A stretch of DNA of 16,572 nt from contig JAAAJB010000648.1 in NCBI GenBank assembly GCA_016098155.1, positions 1-16,572 of the forward strand, written 5' to 3'. The DNA comes from Actinomortierella ambigua (taxonomy: Eukaryota > Mortierellomycota > Mortierellomycetes > Mortierellales > Mortierellaceae). The stretch's first letter is position 1, and each line of letters starts with the position of its first letter. Of the stretch, positions 1 through 9,978 are shown in pieces. Under the pieces are notes generated by a model. The model did no database searches and was not told the DNA's origin. It saw nothing but the letters and a program-made list of their open reading frames with translations. Made by a program: the position numbers and the translations under genes.

Positions 1-27
1 CCTCTGGTGGGGCACTTGCTCCCAGTA

Positions 28-111
28 CGCACGTCGTCTGAATCGGTTCCATGACGATAAATTCGACTATGTCTTCCGTCCTAGTGGGGCGCACGTTGTC
101 TGAAGCGGTCC
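28..111. repeat. Diverged short direct repeat
   Basis: A segment at 28-50 (CGCACGTCGTCTGAATCGG...) recurs at 90-111 (CGCACGTTGTCTGAAGCGG...) with a few mismatches, a period of about 62 bp. The flanks (1-18 and 80-98, both containing GTGGGGC) also look alike, so this may be an old tandem duplication. It lies upstream of the HIT gene. I see no coding signal in it and assign no function. Confidence 0.4.
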
Positions 112-169
112 TTCACGAGCCAGAGATAGAGAGAGAGATAGAAGGGGGAGAGGAAAGAGTGCCTATCAG

Positions 170-175
170 TATAAA
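170..175 (+). promoter_or_regulatory. Probable TATA box of the HIT-family gene
   Basis: TATAAA occurs 116 bp upstream of the ATG at 291. A transcription start about 30 bp downstream would leave a 5'UTR of roughly 90 nt, which includes the A-run at about 229-245. It also argues against the longer reading frame that opens at 51, because that start would lie upstream of transcription. Position and sequence are the only evidence. Confidence 0.4.
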
Positions 176-228
176 TCACCATTTGACACAGCATGCGTTG
201 CCACCAAAATGTGACTTGCCTAAAAAAC

Positions 229-245
229 AAAAAAAAAAAAAAAAA
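229..245. repeat. Homopolymer A tract
   Basis: A run of about 17 A lies in the presumed 5'UTR or promoter of the HIT gene. Such tracts disfavour nucleosomes and are common in fungal promoters. Its exact length is error-prone in sequencing. Confidence 0.7.
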
Positions 246-290
246 GCAATTACCATTAACAATTCTCCTCCTTCTTGTTCTCCATTCTCC

Positions 291-1709
291 ATGTTCAAGT
301 TTGGACCCCACACCATTCCGGCCTCACAGGTCTTTCTCAAGACAAAACACTGCCTGGGTCTGGTCAACCTCAAGCCCATCCTCCCGTAACGTCTCTTTAT
401 GTTCTTGTTGTTGTTGGTTGCTCTGGAATCTAGAGAGTATTTTGTCCTTCTACAAAACATATGCTTGATCCCTAATAGTCCTTTCTCTTGTGTGTTCCGA
501 CAATATCCTTGAATAGGGGACGTAAGTTGAGTACAGAGGCCGTCGTCGACAAATGAATTGGAAAGTCAGGAGAAAAAAATCACCAATGGGCGCCCACGCA
601 GCATTGACCGACTCTTTTCTCTGTTACAAACAGATGTGCTTGTGATCAGCCGTCGACCATGTCCCCGGTTCTTGGACCTCTCGCCTGATGAGGTACAGTC
701 ATGCAGGCAAATGCAAGGGGATGGTGGTTCTCTAACTCGATGAATTGTGTGTTGTGTGTGTTTCTTCTCTTAACCCCCCTCTCACCTCCTTTTATTTCGT
801 CTAGGTTGCGGATATGTTCCAAACCGCACATCGAGTTGGAAAGGTGATTGAGAGGGAATACCATGCCACCTCGCTGACAATTGCTTGCCAGGTAACCAAA
901 GAACAACAAAAATCTCTTATGGCTATAATGAGTTCATGTTGACCGAATGAAACGCACTAACGCTTTCTTTTTCTTCCGTTTATTTATATGGACAGGATGG
1001 ACCGAACGGTAATAACATTCCTCCATGGTATAATAGAGTCGATATGAGGAAGATTTACAAACCCCCTTAACCACTCTTTTCCCCCCTTTTAATTTAACTA
1101 GCTGGACAAACCGTCCCACACGTCCATGTCCACATCATCCCCCGTCGTCTGGGCGACTATATCGACAACGACGAGATCTACGCCGACATCACCCGCCACA
1201 CACAAAACCTCTGCCTCCCTTCTTCTCCCCCAAGGCCCTCGTCCGCAGTTCCCTTCGTCGCCACCAAAGATGCCCGGGCCTCCTCACCACCCTCCTCTTC
1301 TTCTTCGTCCTCCATCTCGGATGCCGCTTCGATCATGTCCACTCCAGAGCTGTTGCCACCTCTTGACACCCGGATCCCCGGCGACGACCAGGACGACAAC
1401 ACCCCACCCCCAACACCCTCACCACCGTCCTCGCCAAGGGCTATTGAGAACGAAGGGCTGACCGAGGCCGAGGTGGCGACGGCGACAGTCAACTATCATC
1501 GGCCTCCTCAACTTTCACTTCCTCAACAACAACCACAACAACAACAGCAACAATCACACCACCACCACCATCATCGTCCTCATCATGTGAATGTCAGCGC
1601 GTTGCCTGTCGCAAAGAAGGGTGTCGATAACGATGACCGACGCGCGCGCACGGCGGCGGAGATGGCAGAAGAGGCGACGCGACTATCTTTGTTGTTTGAC
1701 CAGGATTGA
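291..1709 (+). CDS. FHIT: Fhit/Aph1-type HIT-family bis(5'-adenosyl)-triphosphatase (HNT2/aph1 orthologue)
   Basis: Spliced exons: 291-385, 517-521, 634-692, 805-891, 996-1008 and 1102-1709, giving 288 residues. The product should hydrolyse Ap3A to AMP and ADP (EC 3.6.1.29). Family landmarks appear in order: [20 protein letters not shown] (12-31), PGHVLVISRR (32-41), [13 protein letters not shown] (46-58), QDGPNAGQTV (82-91), then the HIT triad HVHVHII at 93-99, with His95 as the expected nucleophile. The C-terminal helix [13 protein letters not shown] resembles the end of human FHIT. Between the catalytic core and that helix lies a Ser/Pro/Gln/His-rich insert of more than 100 residues, making the protein about twice the 147 residues of human FHIT. 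The ATG at 291 was chosen because homology starts there; in-frame ATGs at 51 and 69 would only add unrelated sequence. All introns are GT...AG and 93-131 nt long. Family assignment is sure; the insert and microexon need cDNA support. Confidence 0.93.
517..521 (+). other. FHIT: 5-nt microexon (exon 2 of the HIT gene)
   Basis: GGGAC is preceded by an AG acceptor (GAATAG) and followed by a consensus donor GTAAGT. Exon 1 ends in CC and exon 3 begins ATGTG. Joining CC+GGGAC+AT gives CCG GGA CAT, that is Pro-Gly-His, the residues expected before VLV in Fhit proteins. Direct joining of exon 1 to exon 3 would shift the frame. The alternative acceptor ending at 601 keeps the frame but loses Gly-His and adds about ten unrelated residues. 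Confidence 0.82.
996..1008 (+). other. FHIT: 13-nt exon (exon 5 of the HIT gene)
   Basis: GATGGACCGAACG is bordered by ACAG upstream and GTAATA downstream. It encodes Asp-Gly-Pro-Asn plus the first base of Ala, completing the conserved QDGPNAGQT stretch just before the HIT triad. Introns of 104 and 93 nt flank it. Confidence 0.85.
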
Positions 1710-2017
1710 AAAAAAAAAGGGCACCGGCTAATGCAGTTCTTCCTCCTCCCCCTCTCTCTCGCTCTCTCCTTTACGTTAGTGAGTGCGTGTGTTTGTATGG
1801 GGGGGGGGAAGGGGAGAGGTAGTTGCGTCCTCTTTTCCAACACTTTCAAAAAAAAAGACACGTCAAACATCGTTGTATGTTACGTTTATATATTTTGAGA
1901 ATAGTCGAAAAAAATAGAACTAAAAGCACCCGAAATTACATCACAACACAATAACCCCCCCAAAGGGCGGAAGAAAAGAAGAGAAAGAAAGAAAAAAAAA
2001 AGAATGACTTCTTTTCT
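1710..2017. other. Convergent intergenic spacer between the HIT gene and SF3B4
   Basis: These 308 bp hold both 3'UTRs. The spacer contains A-runs, a G9 run near 1800, pyrimidine-rich CTCTCTC stretches and an AT-rich patch (TTTATATATTTTGAG). No open frame with family resemblance and no RNA gene was seen. I found no canonical AATAAA for the HIT gene here. Confidence 0.7.
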
Positions 2018-2021
2018 TTAT
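2016..2021 (-). terminator. SF3B4: AATAAA polyadenylation signal overlapping the SF3B4 stop codon
   Basis: On the minus strand the CDS ends ...GGA CAA TAA AG, so AATAAA begins inside the last Gln codon and spans the TAA stop. It is the only canonical hexamer near this gene end. Use of this signal is inferred from sequence alone; a cleavage site 10-30 nt downstream would leave almost no 3'UTR. Confidence 0.45.
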
Positions 2022-3680
2022 TGTCCAGGATACCGTGGGTAACCAGGCGGCATCGGTGGCGGCGGCGCTCCAAAGGGCATCGGTGGTGGTGGGGCTGCAT
2101 ATCCACCGGGTGGACGGACGGGTGGCATTCCTGGCGGCATGCCCCCACCGTTCGGGTGTGGTGGTGGTGGTGGGAAAGGCGGCGGTGCACCTCCTGCAGC
2201 TCCCGGTGGTAGTGGAGGAGGCATTGGCGCAAACATGCCCGGAGGATGGCCCGATCCTTGAGGTGGTGGTGGTAGTGGCTGGCGGTGGCCCAATGGGATC
2301 GCATTGCTTCCATGGAACTGCGGTAGAGGGCCTCCCGCTCCTCCTCCTCCTCCTCCTCCCATCGGGTGAGGTGGTGGTGGTGGACGATGCTGTTGCTGCA
2401 TGTGCGGCGGAAAGTGATGTTGAAGATGGTGAGGCATTGGAGGAGGAGGGTGATGCTGGTGCTGGTGTTGATGCTGGTGTTGGTGATGGAACGACGGTGG
2501 CCCCATCCCGGGTGGCATCCCACCATACGGTGCAAACGGTGGCGGCGGTCGCTGCCCTGGTCCTGGGATCGGGGGTGGCGGCACACCTGCAGGTGCTCCG
2601 CCTGCAGAGGCTGCCGTGGGGATGGGCATGCCTGGTGGAGGTGGGCCACCGGGCGGGCGTTGCTGCTGTGAAGAGTAAGGGTGTTGCGGGTGTCCTGGTA
2701 ATCCGTGCGGCATGGGTGGGGGTGGTGCGAAGCGTCCTCCTGGAGGTCGACCGCCGCCGACCATGGCCGCATTGGCACCTGTGCCAGGGAACCCACCAGG
2801 GCCGCCACTTCCTGGGGGTCCTCCTCCTCCTCCTCCTCCTCCTGCTGCTGGTGGTCCTCCTCCTGGTGGTCCTCCTGGTCCTCCTGGTCCTGGCCCTCCG
2901 ACATCGGCAAAGAGTCGATTGGGCATTTGGTGCATGGGCAGGTTTTTCCGGGCCTGGGCCGCGATGAGACGTTCGGCCGCCGAACCATGACGTTCGCCCT
3001 TGCCGTCCTTCTTGAACGCAAACGAGACCGAGATGGGTTTGTTGGCGAGGATCTGTCCATTCATGGCGTCGATGGCCGCATCCGCACTCTCAAAGTTGTC
3101 AAAGCTCACAAAGCCATAGCCCTTGGGCTGACCGGTCTCGAGATCACGGGCAATCTTGGCATGGCCAATGATGACGCCAAAGGCTGAAAACGTGTCGCGC
3201 AAGAGCATCTCGTCTGCCTCGGGCGACAGGTTGCCGATGAAGAGCGATGCGCCCACGTCGAGGTTCTTCTTATCGGACGACGCCTTGTTGATGCGCAGTG
3301 GCTTGCCGTACAACTTGACCTGGTTCAAGATCTTCACCGCATAGTCCGCATCGTCCTCGGTCGCGTACTCGCAAAAGCCATAGTTTTGGTGCATCTGCGT
3401 CACTCGATCCTTGGGCAGGTGGACGTTCACTATAGTTGAAGATGTGATTCGTCAGTATCCAGAGTTGATGGGTTGCCCACGCAATATATACATGTATAGA
3501 AAAAAAAAAGAGCAGCGAGGGGGGTGTTTTCCTCTGAAAAAAAAAAAATTAGACTTGACACAACATACCGACAGGGCCTGCCTGAGCCATCAATTCCCAG
3601 ACAAGGGCATCGGTGCAGCGATCATCCAGGTTGCCGACATAGACGGTGGCATCCTGATTACGCTCGATCGGCTGAGCCAT
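2018..3680 (-). CDS. SF3B4: Splicing factor 3B subunit 4 (SF3b49/Hsh49), two-RRM U2 snRNP protein
   Basis: Exons 3680-3569 and 3429-2018 (139-nt intron) give 507 residues. SF3B4 belongs to the SF3b complex of the U2 snRNP, contacts pre-mRNA near the branch site and binds SF3B2. It begins [18 protein letters not shown], nearly the family start. RRM1 (about 11-88) has RNP2 VYVGNL and RNP1 [11 protein letters not shown]2 (about 98-177) has RNP2 LFIGNL and RNP1 KGYGFVSF, followed by the diagnostic [19 protein letters not shown]. Splicing rebuilds [16 protein letters not shown]. Residues from about 213 to the end are Pro/Gly/Met-rich with His-Gln runs, like but longer than the human tail. An in-frame ATG at 3755 would add 25 residues, but homology and the TATA-like box at 3762-3768 favour 3680, which also has A at -3 and G at +4. 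It lies tandem to and downstream of SWR1. Identification is firm. Confidence 0.96.
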
Positions 3681-3914
3681 GCTGTGCAGAGTCGGTCGAG
3701 ATTGGTGGTTGACAAGTGATGGCCGACTTTCTGTCAATCGATGCGAATCAGACATGTTGCATTATATACTTCAAAGTGGCGCGGAAAAAATTGTGACGCG
3801 TTTTTTTCCTCATGTACAACTTCCATTTTTTTGATGGTGTTACAAACGTATTTACTTGAAAGCAAAATAAAAAACAACAAAAGAAAAATAGGCAATGGTA
3901 AAGTACAAGTGGGA
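3681..3914. other. Short spacer between SWR1 (3' end) and SF3B4 (5' end)
   Basis: About 230 bp separate the SWR1 stop from the SF3B4 start on the same strand. The spacer must hold the SWR1 3'UTR and the SF3B4 promoter. A variant hexamer AGTAAA (minus strand, 3856-3851) could serve as the SWR1 polyadenylation signal. No gene is seen in it. Confidence 0.5.
3762..3768 (-). promoter_or_regulatory. SF3B4: TATA-like element of SF3B4
   Basis: TATATAA on the minus strand lies 82 bp upstream of the preferred ATG at 3680 but only 7 bp upstream of the alternative ATG at 3755. With the usual spacing of about 30 bp from TATA to transcription start, the upstream ATG would not be transcribed. This supports the shorter protein. 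Confidence 0.4.
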
Positions 3915-6900
3915 TTATGAAGCGTCCTCCATCTCGACATCGCTGCCTTGGTTGGTCTCCTCACGCTCCCTTCTGCCTTGATCGGCATCGTTTTCGTCTC
4001 CTGACTCTTCGTCTTCCTCGTCTTCTTCTTCTTCCTCTGACTCGTCCTCCTCCTCCTCCGAATCTTCAACATCATACTCGTCAGACTCTTCCTCACTTTC
4101 CAGAGCATCCTTTGGCGTTGGCGTATCCTCTGCAACGCTCTTCTTCGACAACCACCCAGGTTGGTCTCCATCCTGCTGCTCTTCCTCCTCCTCCTCCTCA
4201 TCTTCGTCGTCTTCCTCCTCTTCTTCGTCCTCATCCTCGCCCTTGGATTCCGGCTCGGGCAGTCCGCCAAATCCAACATACTGGCCATACTCGCGCTCAG
4301 AGAACCGGAGCATGTAGTCGTCCACATGTCCCATCTCCACAATCAGAATCTCCTCGCCATCCTCGTCAAACGCTCGACGGGACGACCCACCTGCGCCAAC
4401 TTCGTCCGCAAACTGGACGCGTAGAGTCGAGCCTCCTTCCGTGACATCCGCAAGGCCCTTGCCTTTATCACCACCACCACTACTGTTCTTTGCCGTCATT
4501 GTCGTCGTAGTTGTAGTAGCAGTAGCATTGGCATTAGCATTAGCACTAGCGTTGGCGGCGGCAGCGGCAGCGGCAGCAGCTGCCTCGGAAAAGTCATTCT
4601 GATCGACGCCCTCCATCTCAAACTTGGCCTGTCGCATCGCCAACACATCGCTCTCATCCTCCGCAGCTGCCAGTGCCTGTTCGAGCTCAGTGCCTTGAAC
4701 GGTCGACAGATCGAGGGGCTCGCCATTCTTCTGCACAGGGCCGAGATCGCCAATCTTGGCCAGATCGTCCTCGCCCAACATGTCGCGCCAGTCCATCTTT
4801 TGGAAATAGTCGGTCGTAAACTCGCCCTCCTGGATCACCACGTTGTCGAGCATTCGCTTCTGGTTCGCCTTCTTTAACATGTTTTCCTCGATCGTAAACT
4901 CGCTCACAAACCGGTAGATGTGGACATCTCGTGTTTGACCAATACGATGGCATCTATTCCCAAAAAAAAAAAGAGTAAAAAAAAATTGGACGGAGGGAAC
5001 ATTGGTTAGTACCTACTCCTGGAGAACAATCACCCACATCCCGCATACTATGCTTGGCATTAAAGAGAAAACAGAAAACAAACAAAATGAAAAAAAAAGT
5101 CATTACCTGTCCTGACACTGGCGGTCCATGGAAGGGTTCCAGTCCGAGTCATAAAAGATGACCGTGTCCGCACCCGTGAGGTTGATACCGACACCTCCCG
5201 AACGGGTCGACAAGATAAAGCACAGGATCTTGGGGTCCGAGTTGAACCGATCCGTCAGCAACTGTCGGTTCTCGACCTTGGTCGCACCATCCAAACGCAG
5301 GTACCGATGTCCATGAATGTTCAAAAAGATCTCGAGCACATCCAGCATCTTGGTCATCTGCGTGAAAATCAATGCTCGGTGCCCGCCCGATTTTAGCTCT
5401 CGCAACAGACTGTCCAGTTTCTGCAGCTTGCCACAGTCGTATTGCAGCAGCCGCTTGTCCGGGAACTGCACCTGTAGACACGACTCGATCGGGTGGAACA
5501 CCTTGTCCAACTCGTGCTTCATCTGCTCCATCGGGAATGTGATGGCAGTCATCGTCGTCATGGCCATCGAATCGGGACTGCTCATCATCGGCACCGTCAC
5601 CGGTGTCCACTGTGGGTCCTTGATCATCACCGCCGGCGTCACAAACGCAAACCGGCGTGTCGTCTCCAGGTCCCGCTCCACACGATCCTGCGACCGCAGC
5701 ACTGCCTTGGCCAACGCGTCCGTGTACTCGAGATACCGCCGCGGATCATCCACCTGGTTCAGCACCGCACGAGCGGCCGCAAACTTTTTCGGCGGGGTCC
5801 GACACAGACTCAACAGCTGGCTCCCATAAACAGGAGAGACTTTGCATCGGTTCGCGTTCACATACCCAAGATGATCCCACAACTGCCGACCGGCCTGCAT
5901 CTGCAGATGTTTTTGCGCCGCCTCCCACTGCCGGACATCCTGGTACAGTCCACTTCCTTGCAACGTCTTGGCCTGCACCGTCCCAAACTCGTTGGCCCTT
6001 TGCGCAAACAGCTGCGACGCATCCAACGGATGATGCCCAGACTCGAACGCCACATCCGCACGCGTCTCGTTCTGCGTAAACACCCACCCAAGAAACTCGA
6101 GATTGACCTCGTTTCGCGCTTGCTCCACCTCATTGAACATCACGCGCCGCACCAAAAACTCTTGAATCTCGTACGACGCAATCGCCGACGGCATCGCAAA
6201 CGACGTCACGATCGGACGCACCTCAAACAGATCCGGGTGGTTGCACACCTTCCGCAGCTGCATCAGACAATTGATGATCGTCAGGAAATTGCCCGACGCC
6301 AGCGTCTCGCGCGTCTTGGCCCGGCTCATAAAGTCGTCGTACAGGAACCGCTGCCGCTTCGACAGTCGACAGTACACCACGTGCTCGTACTTGGCTGGCA
6401 TCTGCTTCTCTACATCGGCCTTGAGACGTCGTAGCAGGTATGGTCGCAACACCATGTGCAGTCGCGCCACGGCTGCCTTGGAGGCTTCATCCATCAGGTC
6501 TTGTTGGCCACTACCACCGCCGCCCTCAATCATCCGGTCCACCGGGTGGGAGAACCAGTCCTGAAACTCCTTTTGGTTGGCAAACCCAACTGGCATCGTC
6601 TGAGAGGCCACGCTACCGTTGGGCATCAAAAAGTACAGCAGCGACCACAGCTCCATCAGGTTGTTCTGCAGCGGCGTGCCCGTCAACAACAACCGGCGCT
6701 CCGAGTTGAAATTGAGCAACGTCTGCCATCGCTGCGACCGAAAGTTCTTGATGTTGTGCGCCTCGTCCAGAATCAGATACTTCCACTGCTTGCGCCGGAA
6801 CGCGCTCTGGTCCTGCACGACCAGCTGGTACGACGTGATGCACACATGGAACGCATTCTCGCGCGACCACCCAACACGCTTCTCCTTGCGCTCCCTCGGG

Positions 6901-9900
6901 TTGCCATAGTACGTCACAATCTTGAACCCGGGACACCACTTCTTAAACTCCATCTCCCAGTTCAACATCACACTCGTCGGCACCACAATCAGATGCGGAC
7001 CCCACACTCCGTGGTCACACGCCAGATGGGCAAGCAGCGCAATCGTCTGGATCGTCTTGCCCAATCCCATCTCGTCGGCTAGGATCCCGTTCAGTCCGTT
7101 GGCGTACAGATTCGCCATCCAGTCCATACCCACGTGTTGGTACTCGCGCAGCTGGTGCCGGATCAAGAATGGGACCTTGGTCTTCACATTCGCGCCCGTG
7201 TGTGTCAAGTCGACTGGCTCATCCACGTCCATACCATCTCCATCCGCCTGCTGATGTGGTTCGCCATCCTCTTCCTCCTCCTCATCGTCCTCCTCATCGT
7301 CGTAATAATCCACTTCATCCTCCTCATCGGTCACCCAAGCAGGCGTCGGTGGGTCCAAGAGCGGTAGCATATCGCCCAGGCCAAGTTCATCGTCGCTCCC
7401 GTAGATTGAAATCGTCCGATTATCGTCATACTCTGTATCCGTGTCCGTAAACTCACTGCTGGGTCGCGTCGGGAACTTTTTGTAGGCCTTGATGTCCTGC
7501 AAGCTGACCACATAGCGCGGATCGGCCGGCTTGATTCTCGGGTACTGTTGCTGTTGTTGCTGTTGCTGCTGGTGAGGACTCATCACCATCTCATACTCCT
7601 CTGCAGAGTCTGACGAACAGTACGACTCTCCAGATGACCACTCGGAGCTCTCCTCCTCATAGTGGAACCGATCCAACAGCCTTGCGATCGGCATGTCCTT
7701 CTCCGCCAGCAATAGCGATACTTCTTCCCGGCCCCGCGTCGCGTCCTCCAGTGGCTCGTCCTCGTCCAGTGTTCGCTCGTCGTCTACCTCCCCAAAAGGG
7801 TTGTACGGTAACGGTGGACCGCGGTACAGCTCTGAAAGCGACAGTCGCCTCTTCTTGGGCCTCTTGGCCATTGTCACTCGCCGCATGCCATCTTGAGCTG
7901 ATTTTGCCATGACTGATGCAGACGGGCCAGGGAGCGGAGGTAGAGCTTTGGCAATCTCATCCGATGTCATGATCGTATCTTCCGCCTGGGTCGTGGTCGT
8001 GGTCGTGGTCGTAGGCAGTCCATTGGGTTGTTGGGTATCATTGGTCTGCCGCTTTCCGTGCGGTTCACCCTCCTCCTCCTTTGCCGTCTTGGACTCGTCC
8101 TTGCCCTCAAAGATCAGAGGAGCCGGCGACATGGTGACATCTCTGTCCTCAATCTTGATCGCCTTGGTCTCGTCAGCATCGATACTTGTATCCATCATGG
8201 AAGGTGTAAGAGGTTCATCTGGACCAGACTCCAAAGCCAAATCCAGATCCAAATCCACCAGTCTTTTGTCTACTGGCCTCTGCGATTCCGTCTCTTGCTC
8301 CTTCTCCTTCTCCTTCTCCTTCTCCATCTTCTCTTCCTCCTCCTCTTCGTCCTCCTCATCAGCAGAAGCGGCAGCAGAAGCATCAGGGTCGGTGTCCTCG
8401 CCTGAGAGCTGGTATCCATACTGTTTCAACAGCTCCTCGATCGGGATGTCCATCTCTGCATTCAGGCCACGAAGCTCCTCGTCATCTTCCTCGCTGCCCG
8501 ACTCTTCATTCGCCAAAGTCGTTTCGTCATCCAACTCAGGCTCGATCGCCTTAAACTCGGCATCTTGTGGGTCTGCCTCGCTCTGGGCATCGTCGGTGCC
8601 ACCTGCCTCGTCGTCCCCTTCTCTCGAGTCCTCGTCATCCTCTGCCATGCTTGCCGTCACCGACGGGGCGACGGACGAACGACGGCTGGGGCTGCGGCTC
8701 GGCCGCTGACTCAGGGCAGGGCTATCCATACGTGAGACTGGAGTAGCTGGGGTGGCGACCTCGCTCATCTCTTCCGCCGATGGGGTGGCTGTCTCCGAGA
8801 CAGGGCGAGGGGTGCCGATGAGGGTGCTTCGCTGCTCCTCCAAGACTTGGGTCGAATGCTCCAGAATCAAGTTCAAGTGTCGTTTTCCTGCGCGTTCCTG
8901 CTCTTCCTGTAGCAGTGCCTTATGGCGAGCCTTGACGATCTATGACAATGTAAAAATGAATCAAAACAATAAACAAGAATAGTGTGAGTCAACCACACGA
9001 ACATCTTTTCCTTCTTCTTTTGATCCAAGCAAATAAAGTGAAGGGAGGGAGGGAGGGAAGAGGGACTTACTCCATCGACATATTTCCATTTCTTCATGAC
9101 CTCCTTTGAGGTATCCTTGGCCAGCTTCTTCAGCCGCTTCTCCTCCAAGCGCTGCTCGCGTTCGCTCTTGCTCTGCAGCTGTTCGAAATGGCGCGTGATC
9201 ATCTTGCTCACTCTGCGCGCGCGCTGCATCTGGTACTCTCCTTCTTTCTTGATCAGCCGTGACGAGGTCATAATATGCTCCATCAACCAGTTCGAGTGCA
9301 GCTTGGGCACCTCTGGGTCCATAAATGCCTTGATCGGTTTGAGATCAAAGGTTCCCTGCGCTCGCACCATCTCGATCCGGTCCAACATCTCGGCTTGCGT
9401 TTGCGCCTTTTGATCCGCCACCTCCTGCGTCGACTCCTCCTCATCCACGTAGATGAACGAGTCCAAATAATCGCCCAGGCTGCCGTACTGCGCGTGATGT
9501 CCAAACCGTCGAAACGCTCCCGATGATCGACTCACCACGCTCTCGCCTCCGATGCCGAGGCCACTGCCACTGCCACTGCCACTGCCGCCACTACTGCTGC
9601 CTAAGCCACTGCCACTGCCGAGGCCACTGCTGCCAAGGCCGGAGGACATTGAGCGGCTGGTCAGCACGCCTTCAACGTTGCGCTGTAATAGGTCGACGAG
9701 TTGCTCCTTTTGTTCGACAGCACTGCGTCGTGTCGACACCCGGTTCGTGTTTACCTGGACATCAGACACGAGATCCGGCACTTGGGACCACAGGTCAAAT
9801 GCGCGCAAATACTAAGACAACATTAAAGAAGGAGGAGGAGAAGAAGAAAGACGAGATATAAAGGTACGCGCAAGTAAATGAGTATCTGAATACATGATTT

Positions 9901-9940
9901 CGAGAGCAATGACGCCCATAAAACACACAACATTGACTCT

Positions 9941-9978
<38 letters not shown>

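Noticed and set aside
51..290. N-terminal extension of the HIT protein from an in-frame ATG at 51
   Set aside because: Fhit homology starts at the Met encoded at 291; the extension spans a TATA box, an AG-rich microsatellite and the A-run and matches nothing.
602..633. Alternative acceptor giving a single intron 386-601 in the HIT gene
   Set aside because: It keeps the frame but inserts about ten unrelated residues, loses the conserved Gly-His, and treats a clear pyrimidine-rich 3' splice site (TCTTTTCTCTGTTACAAACAG) as coding.
2035..2967. 310-codon open frame on the plus strand
   Set aside because: Antisense shadow of the low-complexity SF3B4 tail; its translation is Val/Ala/Leu repeats with no family resemblance.
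1936..3060. 374-codon minus-strand frame rich in His, Arg and Ser
   Set aside because: Overlaps the SF3B4 exon in another frame; composition follows from the Pro/Gly/His codons of the real gene.
3681..3755. Longer SF3B4 start at 3755
   Set aside because: The added 25 residues are unlike the family, and the TATA-like box lies only 7 bp upstream of that ATG.
5493..6434. 313-codon plus-strand frame opposite the SWR1 ATPase
   Set aside because: Antisense to a strongly conserved coding region; no motif recognised in its own translation.
7909..8709. 266-codon Ser-rich plus-strand frame
   Set aside because: Shadow of the acidic region of SWR1 (Glu/Asp codons read in reverse give Ser/Leu).
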